Source: Dipylidium caninum
Taxonomy: Eukaryota; Platyhelminthes; Cestoda; Cyclophyllidea; Dipylidiidae
Assembly (NCBI GenBank): GCA_017562135.1
Contig: QEYB01000766.1
Coordinates: 1,178,001 to 1,242,000 of the forward strand
Length of the DNA stretch: 64,000 nt
Direction of reading: 5' to 3'
The position numbers and the translations under genes are program-made. The notes below the pieces were generated by a model. It was not told where the DNA came from, did no database searches, and saw nothing but the letters and a program-made list of their open reading frames with translations. Shown piece after piece: positions 1 through 12,944 of the stretch (position 1 is the first letter of the stretch; every line of letters begins with the position of its first letter).

Positions 1-3000
1 TGTGTTGAATTCTTCAGCTCTGGGAAGGTGGGTTGTGCGACCCACCTATACCTATTGGTGGTCGTCAACTCGCCTATCTATCAAGCTTATTGATAAAAGG
101 TCGTGAACTGACCTTTTCTGCTGGATGGATTCTAGATCAACGACAGCTCACTCTGGCTCTATTGTTACCGCTATAAGGCGGTAGCTACGCAGGCTTCCTG
201 AGATGTTTGAAGTCTGTGCGGGTGACACTACGGTGACTAACTTGCTCACAGCTGCCCTATTCTTTTCATGCTCTGTAATGACTTACGGCATCTAATTGTC
301 ATCTTCGAACTCCATACTCTTTAGAGTTTGAAGAGTACGAGGTTTTGGTTAAAATCTAGTACTATTATATTGACGCGCGATGTTGATGGTATATGATGGT
401 GTCCTGGTGTGTGTAATATTGAATAGACCACACGCTTTTTACCCGTTGCATCTGGAAACGGGCCATGGTATTCGTAATCGCATATGGGCTCGGTGCGGCA
501 CGGACCAGGCGGGTTGTATTAACCCACTCCGGATCCCCTGGAAGTAGTATCGACTAGAGCTTCCACGCGTGCCATGTATGACAGCGAGGCACAGAAAGGA
601 AGCGAAGTAGGCACTGAGCTGGTTGAGGACCACCAATACTTCGTTCCTCCACCAGCTTGTACTGCACTAATCACTCCCTACCTCTCCTTGTTTCCTCACA
701 CTGGCAGTGACCGATTAGTGTTAAACAGCGGTTTGGGCATAGACAGTGCTTTCTAAGTGCCGGTTCCGTATAAGTTCCGTAACCTCCCGGCCCTCCCGTG
801 GTTTGTTTCAATGGTAGGACATCAAAGGTTCCGCGCATTTACGATGAACGATCAAGAGCTAGTCTTCGAACTAACTGACTCCCAGGCCTTCGCTGACCTA
901 CCCAACAAAAATAAAGACGGCACGTGAGGGGTATAAATTTAGGTGAGGAGGGACCACCATGGCCGATTCAATCATTGCTGAGGGCCTTCATGAAAGCTTT
1001 CCGCCAGTTGTTTGCGCGGACGTTAATTAGGACAGGATCAAACTTCCATTCAAACTCGATTGCCGCAATAGACCTGACAATCCCGAATACAATCAGTCGA
1101 GCCCGGTTAGCTATCTTTATTGGGCTCTTATGCCTACAGGATAATTATCTGGAAATATTCTGAGACATTGTCGGCAGAAGAGAAAAGCACGAAACCACTC
1201 ATTTCCTACCCTCCTTACCTCGCGTGTCCTGCGCTCAGTCCCGAGCCTGTTGGCTGCGTGTTGGGGTACGAACAAGGCGGTGCCTGGGGCGCCGTGCCAC
1301 GCGCCCTGGCTGTATGTGTGTGTTGAGATTATACCCCTTGAACTGCAAATGAAGAGTGATCAGATCACCGAGTAAAAAGAAGCATAATTTCGAGGAAATC
1401 CTCCGGCTCTGGGAGTGTGATAAATATGCGAGTGTCTGCACTTAACAGATCCTCCACTATTCTGGTTGGTGCTAAGTTGGTCTTTTGGGGCGTCCACGTG
1501 CCGGGAGACTATTTCACGGGGACTTTTGAAGCGGCTCATTCTCTTTATTAGCAACAGGGCCTCCATCTTACTTGAAGGTGTTGATGAACTATCAAATGTA
1601 GAAAGTGCAGAAAAATTAACTCCATCCATGCTGGACGGACTATCACACGAGCAACAGGGCGTCTCTAAGCGGCTAGACAGCAGATTTGGATAGAGCTCGT
1701 TATGAGCGGAGTCGTACGGAATCGGCGGCAGTGGGGCCGTCAAGAGGTGGGGTAATCTAGCTGGCAGAGGGATCTTGCGCCCTTAGGTGGACGCCCGGCA
1801 TGGAAGTAGAGGGTGTTGGCCGTGATCGGGCGAGTGCGCGCGAGTCCAGGCGAATAACATGGGCGGGCGTGAGTCACTGAAGTCGATGTGTGCGCGCGAC
1901 CACTCTCGTGCGTCTCAATCTGAGCATCACGGCGCGGTAATTGGTGAATAGGTAGAAGTATAAATAGGTCGATATTAGCTCACACAATGTGTGGTGCACA
2001 ACGAAAAAGATGCAGAGGGCAGGTATGTGGTGAACCGGTGTTCGCGACTCTGCGACTAAATCTGACCTCAGTGTTGCTCCGCAAAGCGTACCGATGACAG
2101 ATATAAAGCGTGAGTAAGCCAGATGTCGTACTCTAATGTTTTGGGAGATCCTCACCATTTTCCTTTTTCCGGACTTGTGCGACTAGTCCGCCAAGTATAA
2201 GGTAGCCAACCGATTCACTTCCGTCCTTCGTGGCCTTATCTCCTTCTCAGTTCGTCCTCTGTTGAAGTCACTCGTTGTAATGAATTGGGTTTCAGCTGCA
2301 AAGGCAAGGGGCATAGGTGCAGGGAGAAGCAGACCAAGTCGGTTCATTTTACGCTAGTAGTGTGAATTCCTACTAGTCGGGAGACTTGACACCCGGTCTA
2401 CCGGAAGGATTGTGCGGTTTGCATGCTGAATACAAACATAAAGAATCCGCGGTGAAGGTTAATCAAATAACATTAATACTACAGACACTGGCATGTGATT
2501 AAAAAACAGCATGCGTCTCATTTTCCTGTGGCGTTTTCGCGTTGCATCTGCGTGGCGTCCATGTTATAGCCTGACATATTCTACCAAGTAACGTGAGACG
2601 AGAACGGGTGAACTATTTTTGCGACCATCACGTAATACTAAGAGATGAACGAAGTGTGAGAAGTTGTTGGGAGACTCGGCGTACGTAAGAAAATTGCGGA
2701 GAGATGGCACGTGCAACGGTAGCGACCTTTCTTCGTTACAATCCTCGCCATATTATGATATAGTTATCTGTAATGCAGTGAAAATACCTCTCCGAATCCA
2801 CAGAAATAGCGGAGAGTAAAGATAGTAAAGTCTCAAGAGAAGCTGAAGTGACCCGAGGTATGGGTCTCAGGATAGATTGCGCGTAAAAGCCTGCTGATTG
2901 GCGAGCGATTTAGTAGCAATGTGCTCACCACGAACTTCTGACTGTGCGTGTAGGGACCCTCACCCCTCGCTGAACTCGAATCTCACAATCGTGTGCGGCG

Positions 3001-6000
3001 CCCGGCCTGGCCGCCTCCTGCTTCTTTCCTTGCTCTCAGCTATTTTTGGCCGCGGTTGACTGGTGTCGATGTCAAGGCTCTGCTGTGAGCGACATAATCG
3101 GGAATCGCTCAGTCAGTTGATGACTTTACTGAGCTGTTACAGGTAACAGAAGGAGTCTATTCCTCCAACTGCGTGTCTAAGATGTGAGCCGCTCTTTAGA
3201 ATATTGTCTGAAGAATGAGACAGGAGGGTGAAGGACAGGAGGGAGTGCGTCGTTAGTCTTACTCAGTTGGCGGTGAGTTACAAGTGAGTACACATTGCTG
3301 CTAGAGTAACCACGTATGTTAACAAGAACCTTTTGGAGCATTCGTGGATCTTCTATAAGTCATGAGCACAAGCAGATACTGTAGCTTGGCGTGTGTAAGA
3401 ACCGGCAAAGATCATCGAGCGAGCTCTCGACCGGACGAATATGGATAAGAGTACAGTCGATACGATAAGTACGCATCCTTGGGCGTGCAGACCTAAGATG
3501 AGTCGCGTCTGTGACTGTGCCACACATCAGCCGTGCCTCCAAACCAGCGTTAGAGTGTAATTGCCAGTTGTGTCCTACGTCGCAGGTATGAGAAGCAAGT
3601 CGTGGACTTAGAATCCTGCATCGCCACTATCCTCTCTCTGCTTGCGAATTCTATCGACTCGTGGCCCTTAGTTGTCTAGTCTCCGACTACGGCCGCGATG
3701 GGTGGTCTAGACCTCGTCGTGCGAACTCGCCCTCCCCACCGAGGCCTACGCACATTAACTGAGGTGATAGCGGAATCTCACAGATACTATAGTTTGAGCT
3801 CATGCCTGTTACTCGTGAGGACATGAATGTAAGATGGGCGGCCAAGTCGTCTTGGCCAATCTGATACAAATCAATGTAGCCGTCTGATCAGGAAGTAAGT
3901 TCGAATCGATCGTAGTGTTCGAGTGATTCTTTCGTTGTGTGTCAGCACAGGTTATGATAGCGTGCATATCGATAATAGGACAGTGATTCGGAGAGCATGA
4001 CGCTCGTGGCTGGTGGGATGACCCAAGAGTCGAGACAGTGAGATGGTAAATAGTCCGAGAGTCCACCCTGTCGCTGAATTTCTAATTTACGTGGAGGAAA
4101 GAGTCGTGAGGGTGAAAACGCTATGAGTGAGAGAAGAGCAGACTGAGATTAGGTACATCTGAGCGAAGCGCGAGGATGAGTCGTGAGAGATAGATGTTGC
4201 GGAGAATCTGGCTCGCCATGTTACACTGAGCAAGCTCCGCGGTTACGGCAGTGGGTGATAGCGCTGTCCTGTGACCATGGAATATAATTCAGTGTCTGTA
4301 CGCTGAATATGTGCACAACAAACGAACGAGCTTACTGGCGGCGTTAGATAGTCGTCTCGGGTGGTAATAGTGCTTAAATGTGTAGTGCGAGATAAACAAC
4401 AACTTGTTCCTGCTGTTCAGCAAGAACAGAACGACATACTCGTGGCTGCCTATTCTCTGGTCTTATGCAAATCCGAGAAGTGCCATGCTGCCAAGAACGG
4501 GATGTAGTTGTTAGTCTGATTCTGAACTTCGTCCAGCATCTTTTTTCTGAAAGGAGGTACAGGTTGGACTTGCGCTCATAATCAGTGTGTGCTCTGACGA
4601 GTTCTTATTCAGTACGCGGGACGCGACATGGGGGAGAGAGACAGGATAAACGACTTGTTCCTAGCACACGGCCATTCGGCGGCTCCTTTCAAAGATGTCG
4701 TGCATACTTTCGAGGTTAAGTGATGGGTTCTCAATGACTTTGCTTTCGTGGCGATCGGTGCTTCCTTATGGCGCATGAAGCACCTCTTTAAGCTTAGTCG
4801 GATTACGGCGAAGATAGTGCAGTGGGAGTGGCATAATGATGAGTGTGCAGATAGGGAGCACGAGTCACGCCTCGGAGCGTGCTGCTAGTTAACACTTAAT
4901 GTGCGCATGACACCTGGTGAGGACTCCGAGAGAGAAATGCAGAAGAGGAGAAACCTAAATGAGGAAGAGCCGCTTTGCTCCACGCGTCCCCGCGGGCATA
5001 CGGCGTAGTAAAGCCGTGGGTGACGTAGTAGAGGCGTCATAGTCGTAGCCGCTCGTAGTTGCTACTAGTGCCGTCGTGAGTGAACCGCTCAGTGGCTAGC
5101 CTCCCATGCTGTCCCTGCGGATTCCAGTGTGGGCGTGTTGAAGGAGCTGTATAGGAGTGACCTGGATTTATGGAGCGAGGGGTGGAGGAATGGAAGGGTA
5201 GAACGATTGCTCCTAGGTGCAATGCTATGTGATTCGTTGAAGGGAATGAGACGGACGGTGATAGTGTGAGATTTTTCTTACCTGCAGTGGCTACACAGTA
5301 GCCTTGTATGTAAGCCTAAAATACCCTGTGACAAAGTGAGTAGATCTTTGGATACTGGAGCGGATGAACGGATCTGCTTCTGTACCCCACAGATGAATTG
5401 GTCCGTTTTAAAATTCACTTTACTGTTATCCTTGGTCGTGGGTCGAGAGTACTTTTGAAGCACTGGTATTACATGTCCCTAGCGTGGATATCCCCTTTTG
5501 ACATGCGAACTGCGTCGAACTGAATCAACGATAATACCATTTGTGACGCTGGAGTCTTCTCGATCCCATAACGTGAACTGGAGCTTAGATAACGACTTGT
5601 GAATACTCTTGATACATGAGTGATAATGGATTGTTGTGCACGGCACTAGTACTGAAAGACACTGAGTCTCTTATGTTTTTGTGCAATTCCCACGGTCCTA
5701 ATTTGTGCCGCAGTCAAATCCGCAACCTGTTTTTCTCTATTAATTGCGGTTCACCGATCCAGTGATGCTGTTATCCAGAATGTCTGGTTAGTGCCATTCT
5801 CCGCATAGTTACGTTCTCGGCCTTTCTGAAAATATCGATGCTGACCAGAGCGTACGCCCTGAGTGACTCTCGAGTGGTCTATTCGCTTTACGTCCATTTA
5901 CGCATCTCCTGCGGGAGAAAAGCGTTTCATTCCACTCTATCATCTGTCTTTAACTTTCTCTGATATATATATTTTATCTACACGCTGCAAAAAATCATCT

Positions 6001-7000
6001 TCTTATATGCCTCCCGGATCTAGAAAAGTGAGAATGATTTCTAAGTAACGTATATAGGTACCGCTTATTGTGGTGAGGCTGAAGCGATATATGTATGTAT
6101 GGATTTAACACATATATAAATAACCCCAGTGAAAGCCCTATTTACTTACTAGAATATGTCGCATCATGTGGCTTGATGCTCCAGGATTGTTCGTGATAAA
6201 ATGCCACTTGCTGCTGGGTATTGTTTCCTGGTCTGCCTTTCTTATGGCGCCGCCCGGGGTGACTGTTTGTAATCCTGCTGCACTGTCTTTGTTGTATTGG
6301 GTCCTGATCCCGTGCTCTCTTGACTAACCAATTTTTAAATCAAAGCTGCCCTGTGTGAGGAGTCATATTGGATGTCAGTTTACGCTCTATTGATGTTCAT
6401 TTAGTAGTTTCGTGGTGTGACAGCCGGCGCTGATTGGAGTACTGCGTGTGGCGCGATGTGCCCGGGGAGCCATTCATCCGATGTCTGAGGAACGCTCGAG
6501 TGCGAGTTCGCCGTCTCCTGGTCTAGATCGTGGTTGAGCCAGCTTCCCTCGGCGAATTTGAACGAGGAGCGAATCAGTTACCTTCACGCGCATAACGTCA
6601 CGGCCTATCTTCACCCTGGATGTCTCCCATACCTACTAATCCATAGACCGGAGATATATGTTAACGCCTGCAGATATGATATCGGTAGAAGGTTCGTGTG
6701 TTGAGTAAGCAACTATCGCTGGTTCTCATATGCTTAGAAGGGACCAAGTGCCTCGATAATACTAGAGTGTATAGTAGTATGTATTTGGAGACTATTCGAA
6801 GTGGGCGTATAAGTGCGTATATGCTGTAGCTTATGACTGACTCTCTTATTCTGCACATAGCTCCATAGATGGAAGATTATTTCCATCTGCGGCTCCTGTG
6901 CTCCTCATAATGGAAGTTAATGAATGCACACGTTCTTAACTCGTCAAGTCCTTAGTCATGGTGCCTAGTAGGTGGGACACTCCGAGTGGTTTTGTTTTGA
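1..7000. other. Region with no recognised gene
   Basis: No protein family, RNA gene or tandem array was recognised here on either strand. The longest open frames are about 60-130 codons, lie in all frames and show no splice-site pattern that joins them. The texture differs from the rest of the window: base use looks even, CpG is frequent, and long homopolymers and poly-purine or poly-pyrimidine tracts are rare. It could be gene-free intergenic DNA, old degenerate repeat, or sequence of different origin; the sequence alone does not decide. Confidence 0.5.
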
Positions 7001-8772
7001 GTGAGACAGGTGTGTTCTATAAAACGGGCTGGGGAGCTCTATCTGTACCCCCCCCTGAGGGAGAAGTTCCATCACACTAGGCGGGCGTTAATGGCCATGA
7101 TAGGAAAACTGAGGGAAGCAAAATAATAAACCCAGCCTTGGGCATACTGTGAGCGTCGACTGGGCGGCCGCAAACCACGGAGAGACATTCGTAACTAGAT
7201 TGAACGGCACTTGTTTGGGCGGGAGGAAATTATCTTCAACAATTCTAAACTGGGGGATTCCCCTTTTCGGGAGAGTGGTTGCACTCTCTTAATCTGGTCC
7301 CTCGCTTTTGGGCACTTTTAAATACTGTCTTTGGTAAGACTGGCCTGCCAGAACGGGGTAGGGCGGGGAAAGGACTCGTCGGGAGAGCTGTTTGTCTGTT
7401 TCCTGGCAACCTGACTGTCTACTAGGCCATTGTTCTGTTCCTGTTCGTATCCAATTGGTGCTACATTCCCGAGATTCTGGTGAGTATCTGTTTCGGCGAT
7501 TGGTTGCGCTGTTTTTCGAGGATGCCTACGTGCAGAGTTGGGTGCGAATGTTTTTTGGGCAAGATTTTCATCGTCTAAAAGGCCACGAGTGGCTTTTCCT
7601 TCGGTCGGCTGGATGTAACGCACGCATCGTCTTGTTTGCGGCAGCGGACAGCGCCTTTCCGACTCGCTGTCGGTGGACATTGTCAAGCTACTTGGGCTCG
7701 GCCAGCCTTCTGTCGTTTTCCCGCAGGTTTCGTAAACTCTTCATTGTCTCTATTTGGGAGATATTTGGAGGACATTCTCTTCCCTTTTGCCCCCTACCTT
7801 TATCATTTACTCAATAAGGTTGTTTAAACACTCACGCATTCCTTCGATTCAGGCGGCAGAGGAGGAGCGAGGAGGAGGAGTAGATCACAGCGGGCTTCCT
7901 ACCTGGGGCTGGCAGACCGGTTTCATCGCACGCAATAGTTCACCGTTGGGCCAGTGACCACGAGGAGACGGGGGTGGATGACTGGTGGGCATTTGGCGAC
8001 GTGGACTGGGAGGGGAGGACGGTGCGGCTCCGACCGCCTCACGATGTGCACGAACGCCCATGAAGCGTCAAGTGGGGGGAGGGGAGGGGGGTGGAAAAGC
8101 TCGTTTATCACCTTCCTCTGCGGCACCTTTGCTTTGCTCCAAAGGCGATTTACATAGATTGGTTTTGGCTCCCAGCGGTGTTCGCTCTCTATCTCGCCGA
8201 CTTGTGCTATTTGGGGCGTAAATGAGTGAGGCCAACTAACCCTCGCAGTACTCCAACTTAGGATTTGTTGAATGTGCATCCTCCCCTGTATCAAGACGTA
8301 CCTTTCCAAATGGGATCATTTGCATAAAGCCATGTCAGAAGGACGAGAGTTGCTCTGCTGTCATACGATTTATTGACGGGTCGGATAGAGATCGATGGCA
8401 ACGGAGTGGCAATCGCCACGTCCGAAAAAGTCTCTTTGCACACCGCAGGCGGAGGAGACGCCCTCCACCTGAACTTTTTGACTGGTGCAGCTACTGGACG
8501 CAGTGCGTGGCGCCTGGACTGTTGGGACCGTGGCTTGACAGAACGTAGCACCTCCTTCAACGGGGGTCTTTTGGTGCCTCCTGGCCGCCGGGGGCTGCTG
8601 AGTTCCGTGTATCCTTTGTGTGCGGACGGTGGAAAATCCCACAGAAGAATCTGTGAGAAAAAACTATGACTGCTGGGAATATTAGCTTTGGCATGGTCCT
8701 CTTTTTTGCGGTTTTCCCCTGTAGGCCTGTACACACATGACGCCGTCTTTTCTCTTGCCTTTTTTTCTGCAG
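7001..8772. other. Pyrimidine-rich region before the unnamed plus-strand gene
   Basis: From about 7.3 kb the plus strand becomes T/C-rich, as in the introns of the plus-strand genes further right. Open frames of about 120-140 codons on both strands overlap at 7,318-7,817, but neither has a recognisable domain. A possible small exon starts at 7,851 after a good acceptor (ccttcgattcag) and could end near 7,920. I see upstream or intron sequence of the gene whose exons begin at 8,773, but no promoter motif I trust. Confidence 0.35.
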
Positions 8773-9007
8773 AGGACGCAGTGGCGATACCCGAGTGGGT
8801 TGACCCTGGCAGACGGCGTAAAAAACGCGTCCTCCGGCGGGGGAATGGGGCGTGGGTGCCGGGCACCCTGGATCCGCTCTCGGGATTGCTCACTGGTCGC
8901 CCGTCCGAGGAGGCTTTTGCCCCGAACTGCCCCTTACTTCCAGTCTGGGACCGGCCTCTGTGCACCCTCAACGCACCACCTGTGCCGAAGATGAACCCTC
9001 CTTTCAG
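8773..9007 (+). CDS. Internal exon of an unidentified plus-strand gene
   Basis: A long pyrimidine tract and ctgcag acceptor end at 8,772, and a strong donor (TTTCAG|GTGGGT) follows 9,007. The frame beginning with a split codon is open for all 235 nt and gives a basic then Pro/Leu-rich peptide with PEWVDPGRRRKKRVLRRGNG near its start and VPKMNPPF near its end. The RRRKKR cluster could be a nuclear localisation signal. Entry phase is 1 and exit phase 2, so it can splice in frame to the next small exon at 9,119. No domain is recognised. Other frames are also partly open, so the frame choice rests on the splice sites and peptide character. Confidence 0.5.
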
Positions 9008-9118
9008 GTGGGTTCACGACGCCCTGTTTATCCGACAAACGCCATTTGCCTCGGTGGGTCGTCCCCACATGGCGGCTTTCTGGTTGGTTCGTCTGCATTT
9101 TTCCCACTTTTATCGCAG

Positions 9119-9168
9119 GGGAAGCGGTCTCTTGGCCCTCGGGCCGCCCTCCCGTCTGGAAAGCTCCT
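9119..9168 (+). CDS. Possible 50-nt exon of the unidentified plus-strand gene
   Basis: A good acceptor (cacttttatcgcag) and donor (CTCCT|GTAAGA) flank 50 nt that continue the frame of the 8,773-9,007 exon, giving GSGLLALGPPSRLESS. Phases agree (2 in, 1 out). A possible next exon starts at 9,270 after ctgtctcccgcag, but its frame is ambiguous. The peptide is low in information, so support comes only from the splice signals. Confidence 0.35.
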
Positions 9169-12100
9169 GTAAGACTTGCGTTTCGTGACCTTCCTCTTCA
9201 AACTAATCAAGTGGTATCGTTGCCAACCGCTTCAATTAACGTGACTACTGCGAATGCTGTCTCCCGCAGGCCTTTCTCACGCTCCTCGTTCAGTGCACCC
9301 GATCTACTTTTCCCAGCGTACTTTGTTTCTTTGTTTTCTGTGGGCAGTCAAACTTTGCAATTTGCTAGTGACTCAGCCCCCCGAGTCGTCTCGAGACTCT
9401 CCTCCACTTCTCCCAGGTCAAAAATGTCAGCACAGCCCAAACTGGAGCAGAATTGATCCGGGAGTGACGCTAAGCTCGTTATTTGCTACGTTTCTTACAG
9501 GCCAGCGATTGCCGGTGACTTCGTTAAGGCGAGTGCAACTCGCAGAAATAGCCTTTAGGCGCGGAGTTTTGTTGGACTCGCAATACAGGATTGTCGGCTT
9601 GGCCATTCGCGTTGTCCACTGCCTTCGTCTTGTTGGTCTTCGTTTCAATGCGCCCTCCTCAGAGGGGAATCCGCAAGCCCCATTTGCCTGATTTTGACTT
9701 TCGCCATCTCAATTTCGCCCTGCGTCCACCTGACTTCTTGACACCGAAAGAGCTTCGCACGGCCTCGAAAGGTGGCGATTGATACCGGCCGTGAATGGGG
9801 TAAAGATCGCATCATGATTGACACCGGTCCCTGCCGGCTTAAATAACGTAACTCGAACAACTATTTTTTGCAAACGGCGTTTCCTGGTGAGGCTTTTTTC
9901 GGAGGAAGTTTATGAGGTTGGCGTCAGTCCTGTTTAGGATTTAGCGGCAAAGATTGATGGGGGCTGGTGGGAAACTGAGAGTCGTCTTGTAGGACAACTT
10001 GCTCTTCTGCCACTTCTACTCTCGTCGTGTTTTGAAAGTCAGCTTTCAACTATGAGCATGAAGTGCCCTGCTTACTACCGGCCTTCTTTGCCCGCTGCCG
10101 CGGGCTGTAAAAATGGTGTGTGTTCCGCGTTGTGTCTTCCTCATGGAAACCTGCCCCATAAACGTTCTCCTTGCCCCGCCCCGCCCCCGAGTTTTTTGGC
10201 TAGCTTTGCGAATGCATATGCTGCTGTCGTTGGTCACTTGCATTCTCTCGCCTCCTTGTCAAAGTCCCCTCGAGGCATAACTCGATCAACGCGTTCTTCG
10301 ATTGGCCCGCCTCTTCACCAACGACTCCTTTCCCATCGCGTCAGCGACTGTTCAATTTAATTGCCGTCTAAGGGTGGACGAAGGTGGACACCTCCTGCTT
10401 CTCCCCTTCGGTCCTCCTCAATTTTTTAAAATCCTGCTTTTCGCTAACATCAAATTATCCGATTGTGTGGAGCGCCGTGGAAAGCCGCCGGCAACTAGTC
10501 GGTGTGGGACCGGGGAGGTTCCCAATTCTTTCGCATGGAATGCAGGAAAGAAAGGGAGAAGAGCCCCACTGAGTCGAGGAGCCATTTTCCTAAATTTAGC
10601 CGGCTCCCCTACTCTCCCAGTTAATTATACCTCTAAGGGCTTGTTTTTTGCGGCGTACGTCATCCCCTCGGTTTCAACTGTCGGTGGTGATGGGGCAATT
10701 TTTTTTTCGTAAGATTTTCAGAGGTGGACTGGGGTTTTCTAGAGGTAGGCAAATCTTTTGCGCAACGCAGTCCTGTCCGCATGGCCACTTGGGTCGGCGG
10801 CTGAGGACGAATGGCCGTCTGCGGCCCGCCTTTTACCGACGTGTCTTCCAGAGCCCGGCTGTCACTGTTGCGGGGCGGGGCGGGGCGGGGCGGGGGCCCA
10901 AGTGTTTGGGGGATGGTGGAGCAGAGAATGTCGGGTGACATCCAACGACGCGTTGTCAGTGCAGCGTGTGCCACTTCGACGGCCCGGGGGGAGAGGTGGC
11001 TGGGGAGGGATTTCATCTCCCCAACCTCGCTGCAATGCCTCTGGCTCGCTTTTCTGTCTGCCAATAGGCGGCTGCAAAATAACACTGCGCGTTATGCGCC
11101 CGTGTCCTGCACTTCTCCTCGCCCTAATGGGGAACTCGGATCGTGTCCGGATCTATTATGCAGCAGCAATTTTCCGCCGTAAATGCGTGAGTTTTGGGGG
11201 GCGGCGGGGCCAAGTTGGCTCGCGAGTCCATCTTCTGACAGCCTCCTCGGCACGGAACCCTGGCGGCGGGTAGGGGCAATTTGCCAACATTTTTCCTGTT
11301 TTTCACTACGGGCGACGCAGTAATTTCTCTTCTCGGCAACGCAAGTTCGCAACCAGGCTATTTCATCAGGCAGTTGGTTAAAATCTACGAATTCCGGTAT
11401 TACTGTTTTTGTGTTGCTGCCTCTGGCCAGTCCATTTTGTTTATTGTCAGCCTCGTCCCTCTCTTCCCTCCCTCCCTCGCCCCCCCTCCTCGCCTTCCTC
11501 TCGCGGCAGCAAGGAAAAGGTCGTCCCTTTTCTACGTTATATGGTCGTACATAAAACAAGTTCAACACTTGGAAAAAGGCTAAACATCCCCCTGGCATAA
11601 TGTGTTTTTAAGTCCTGGAAAATTGGCCTCGAGGGGGGCGGGAGGGGAAGATGCTCTCCCCTATTTTTTCCGACTAAATATGAAAATTTTAACGAATCAA
11701 TTTTTTTAAACCATGCCAATTTGTCTTAGTCTCCATACATAGCCGCTGACTCTATCCGCCCTTTTAAACTGGCCTGTGGCTCGTTTCTAAACGTCGGGGG
11801 TTACCCAATCGGCGGGGGTTCCAGAGGGGGAAAAGAGGAAGGGGAGGGAGGGAAGGGAGGAGAGGGGGGAGGGAGGGAAGGAAGGATTTGATAAAAACAG
11901 GGACGGGAAGAAGAGAGGAGACCGCGGTTTCCCCTTCCCTTTGAGCGGATTATTTTTCGTGGTAAGAGCAATCTCCCTCGGCCAGCACGAAGCCCGTACT
12001 CCGTGCCGAACTTTGTTGCAACTTTTAAGGCGTTTTCTTTTCCTGCTCCGCTCGGTGCTAACATCGTTTTAAATCAGTTCAAGGAAATCAGGTGTCATCC

Positions 12101-12808
12101 AGCTTGAGTCGGTAACAGAGCACAAATCGCAATCTTCACGCCTCTTACTTCTTCCTTCTCTCGGCTCTGTGTGTGCCGAGTTGTCTCAGACTCTTTTTTT
12201 TTGAGAAAGGCGTTGATAGAACGAAGGCGAGACAATTAACTTTTTCGCCCTGGGGCTATCGCGCCACACTCCGATTAGATTCTTCCAATCCCAACTCGCT
12301 TTCCCATGCCTCAAGTTATGGTAGCCGTGTGCGGAGCTGGTGCTTGCGTTTTCATTGGCCGAATGTCAAACAATTTGCCATCTCCTGGCGGCGAGTACCC
12401 CGCGTGGACAAGCCGTTATACGGGCGGTGAAGGGGGCAGGAAGCCAGCGGTCCCCCTAAGCGCCTTTTTGAAAGCGTCCCCCATCAACACCGCCTGGTCC
12501 TGTTTGACGGCAATGGTTCCGGGAAGATAGAAGAAAAGGTGTCCAGGCATCTTAGTCCATTTAAGACTACTCACCCAACTTTCCCCCCGGCTACGTCGTC
12601 TTGCGGACGTCGGTTGGGAATGTGGGAGTCGTTACGAAGTGCGGGACCACCGAAGAAGGTGACGCCGGTTTAGTTGCTTCCTTGCAGACAAATGCTGGTT
12701 CTCATTTCAACGTTATTAGGTGTGTAACTGTCCACCGAATCCGCGTAATTTACTAGTCAACTTTATTTTTTCTCAAAAGCACTAACAGCTTCTCCTTTGA
12801 TATCGCAG
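9169..12808. other. Mostly intronic sequence of the unidentified gene
   Basis: The plus strand is T/C-rich and many overlapping short frames are open, but none carries a family I recognise. One further candidate exon is 11,068-11,186: acceptor tctgccaatag, donor AAATGC|GTGAGT, open in the frame that ends IFRRKC. A (CGGGG)n tract lies at 10,871-10,895. The rest holds nothing I can support. Confidence 0.35.
10871..10895 (+). repeat. (CGGGG)n tandem repeat, possible G-quadruplex
   Basis: Five consecutive CGGGG units on the plus strand give five runs of at least four guanines separated by single cytosines. G runs with one-base loops are a classic quadruplex-forming pattern. The tract sits in the G/T-rich middle of the unidentified plus-strand gene, away from any exon I support. 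Confidence 0.8.
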
Positions 12809-12944
12809 TTTCAATTCATTTGGCAGCTCGTCGAGAGCCGGAGGAGGGCCTGTTGTATTGGGCGGCTCTGCCAGACCGAGTGATTCCTTGAGCGCTCGGA
12901 AACGGTTGGAAAACTCAGTCGGCTCAGGCAACTGGCCTGCGGAG
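12809..12944 (+). CDS. Gly/Ser-rich exon of the unidentified plus-strand gene
   Basis: The exon follows tctcctttgatatcgcag and ends GCGGAG|GTTCGG. Only the frame with a one-base split codon is open throughout. It gives a Gly/Ser-rich segment (FGSSSRAGGGPVVLGGS) followed by a charged stretch with LSARKRLEN and GNWPAE at the end. Entry phase 2, exit phase 0. The low-complexity composition with a basic patch is common in nuclear RNA- or DNA-binding proteins, but no folded domain is visible and the family is unknown. It probably belongs to the same gene as the C-terminal exon at 14,063. Confidence 0.5.

Noticed and set aside
7318..7817. Overlapping open frames of about 120-140 codons on both strands.
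   Set aside because: Neither has a domain or convincing splice sites, and mutual openness on both strands is common in this composition.
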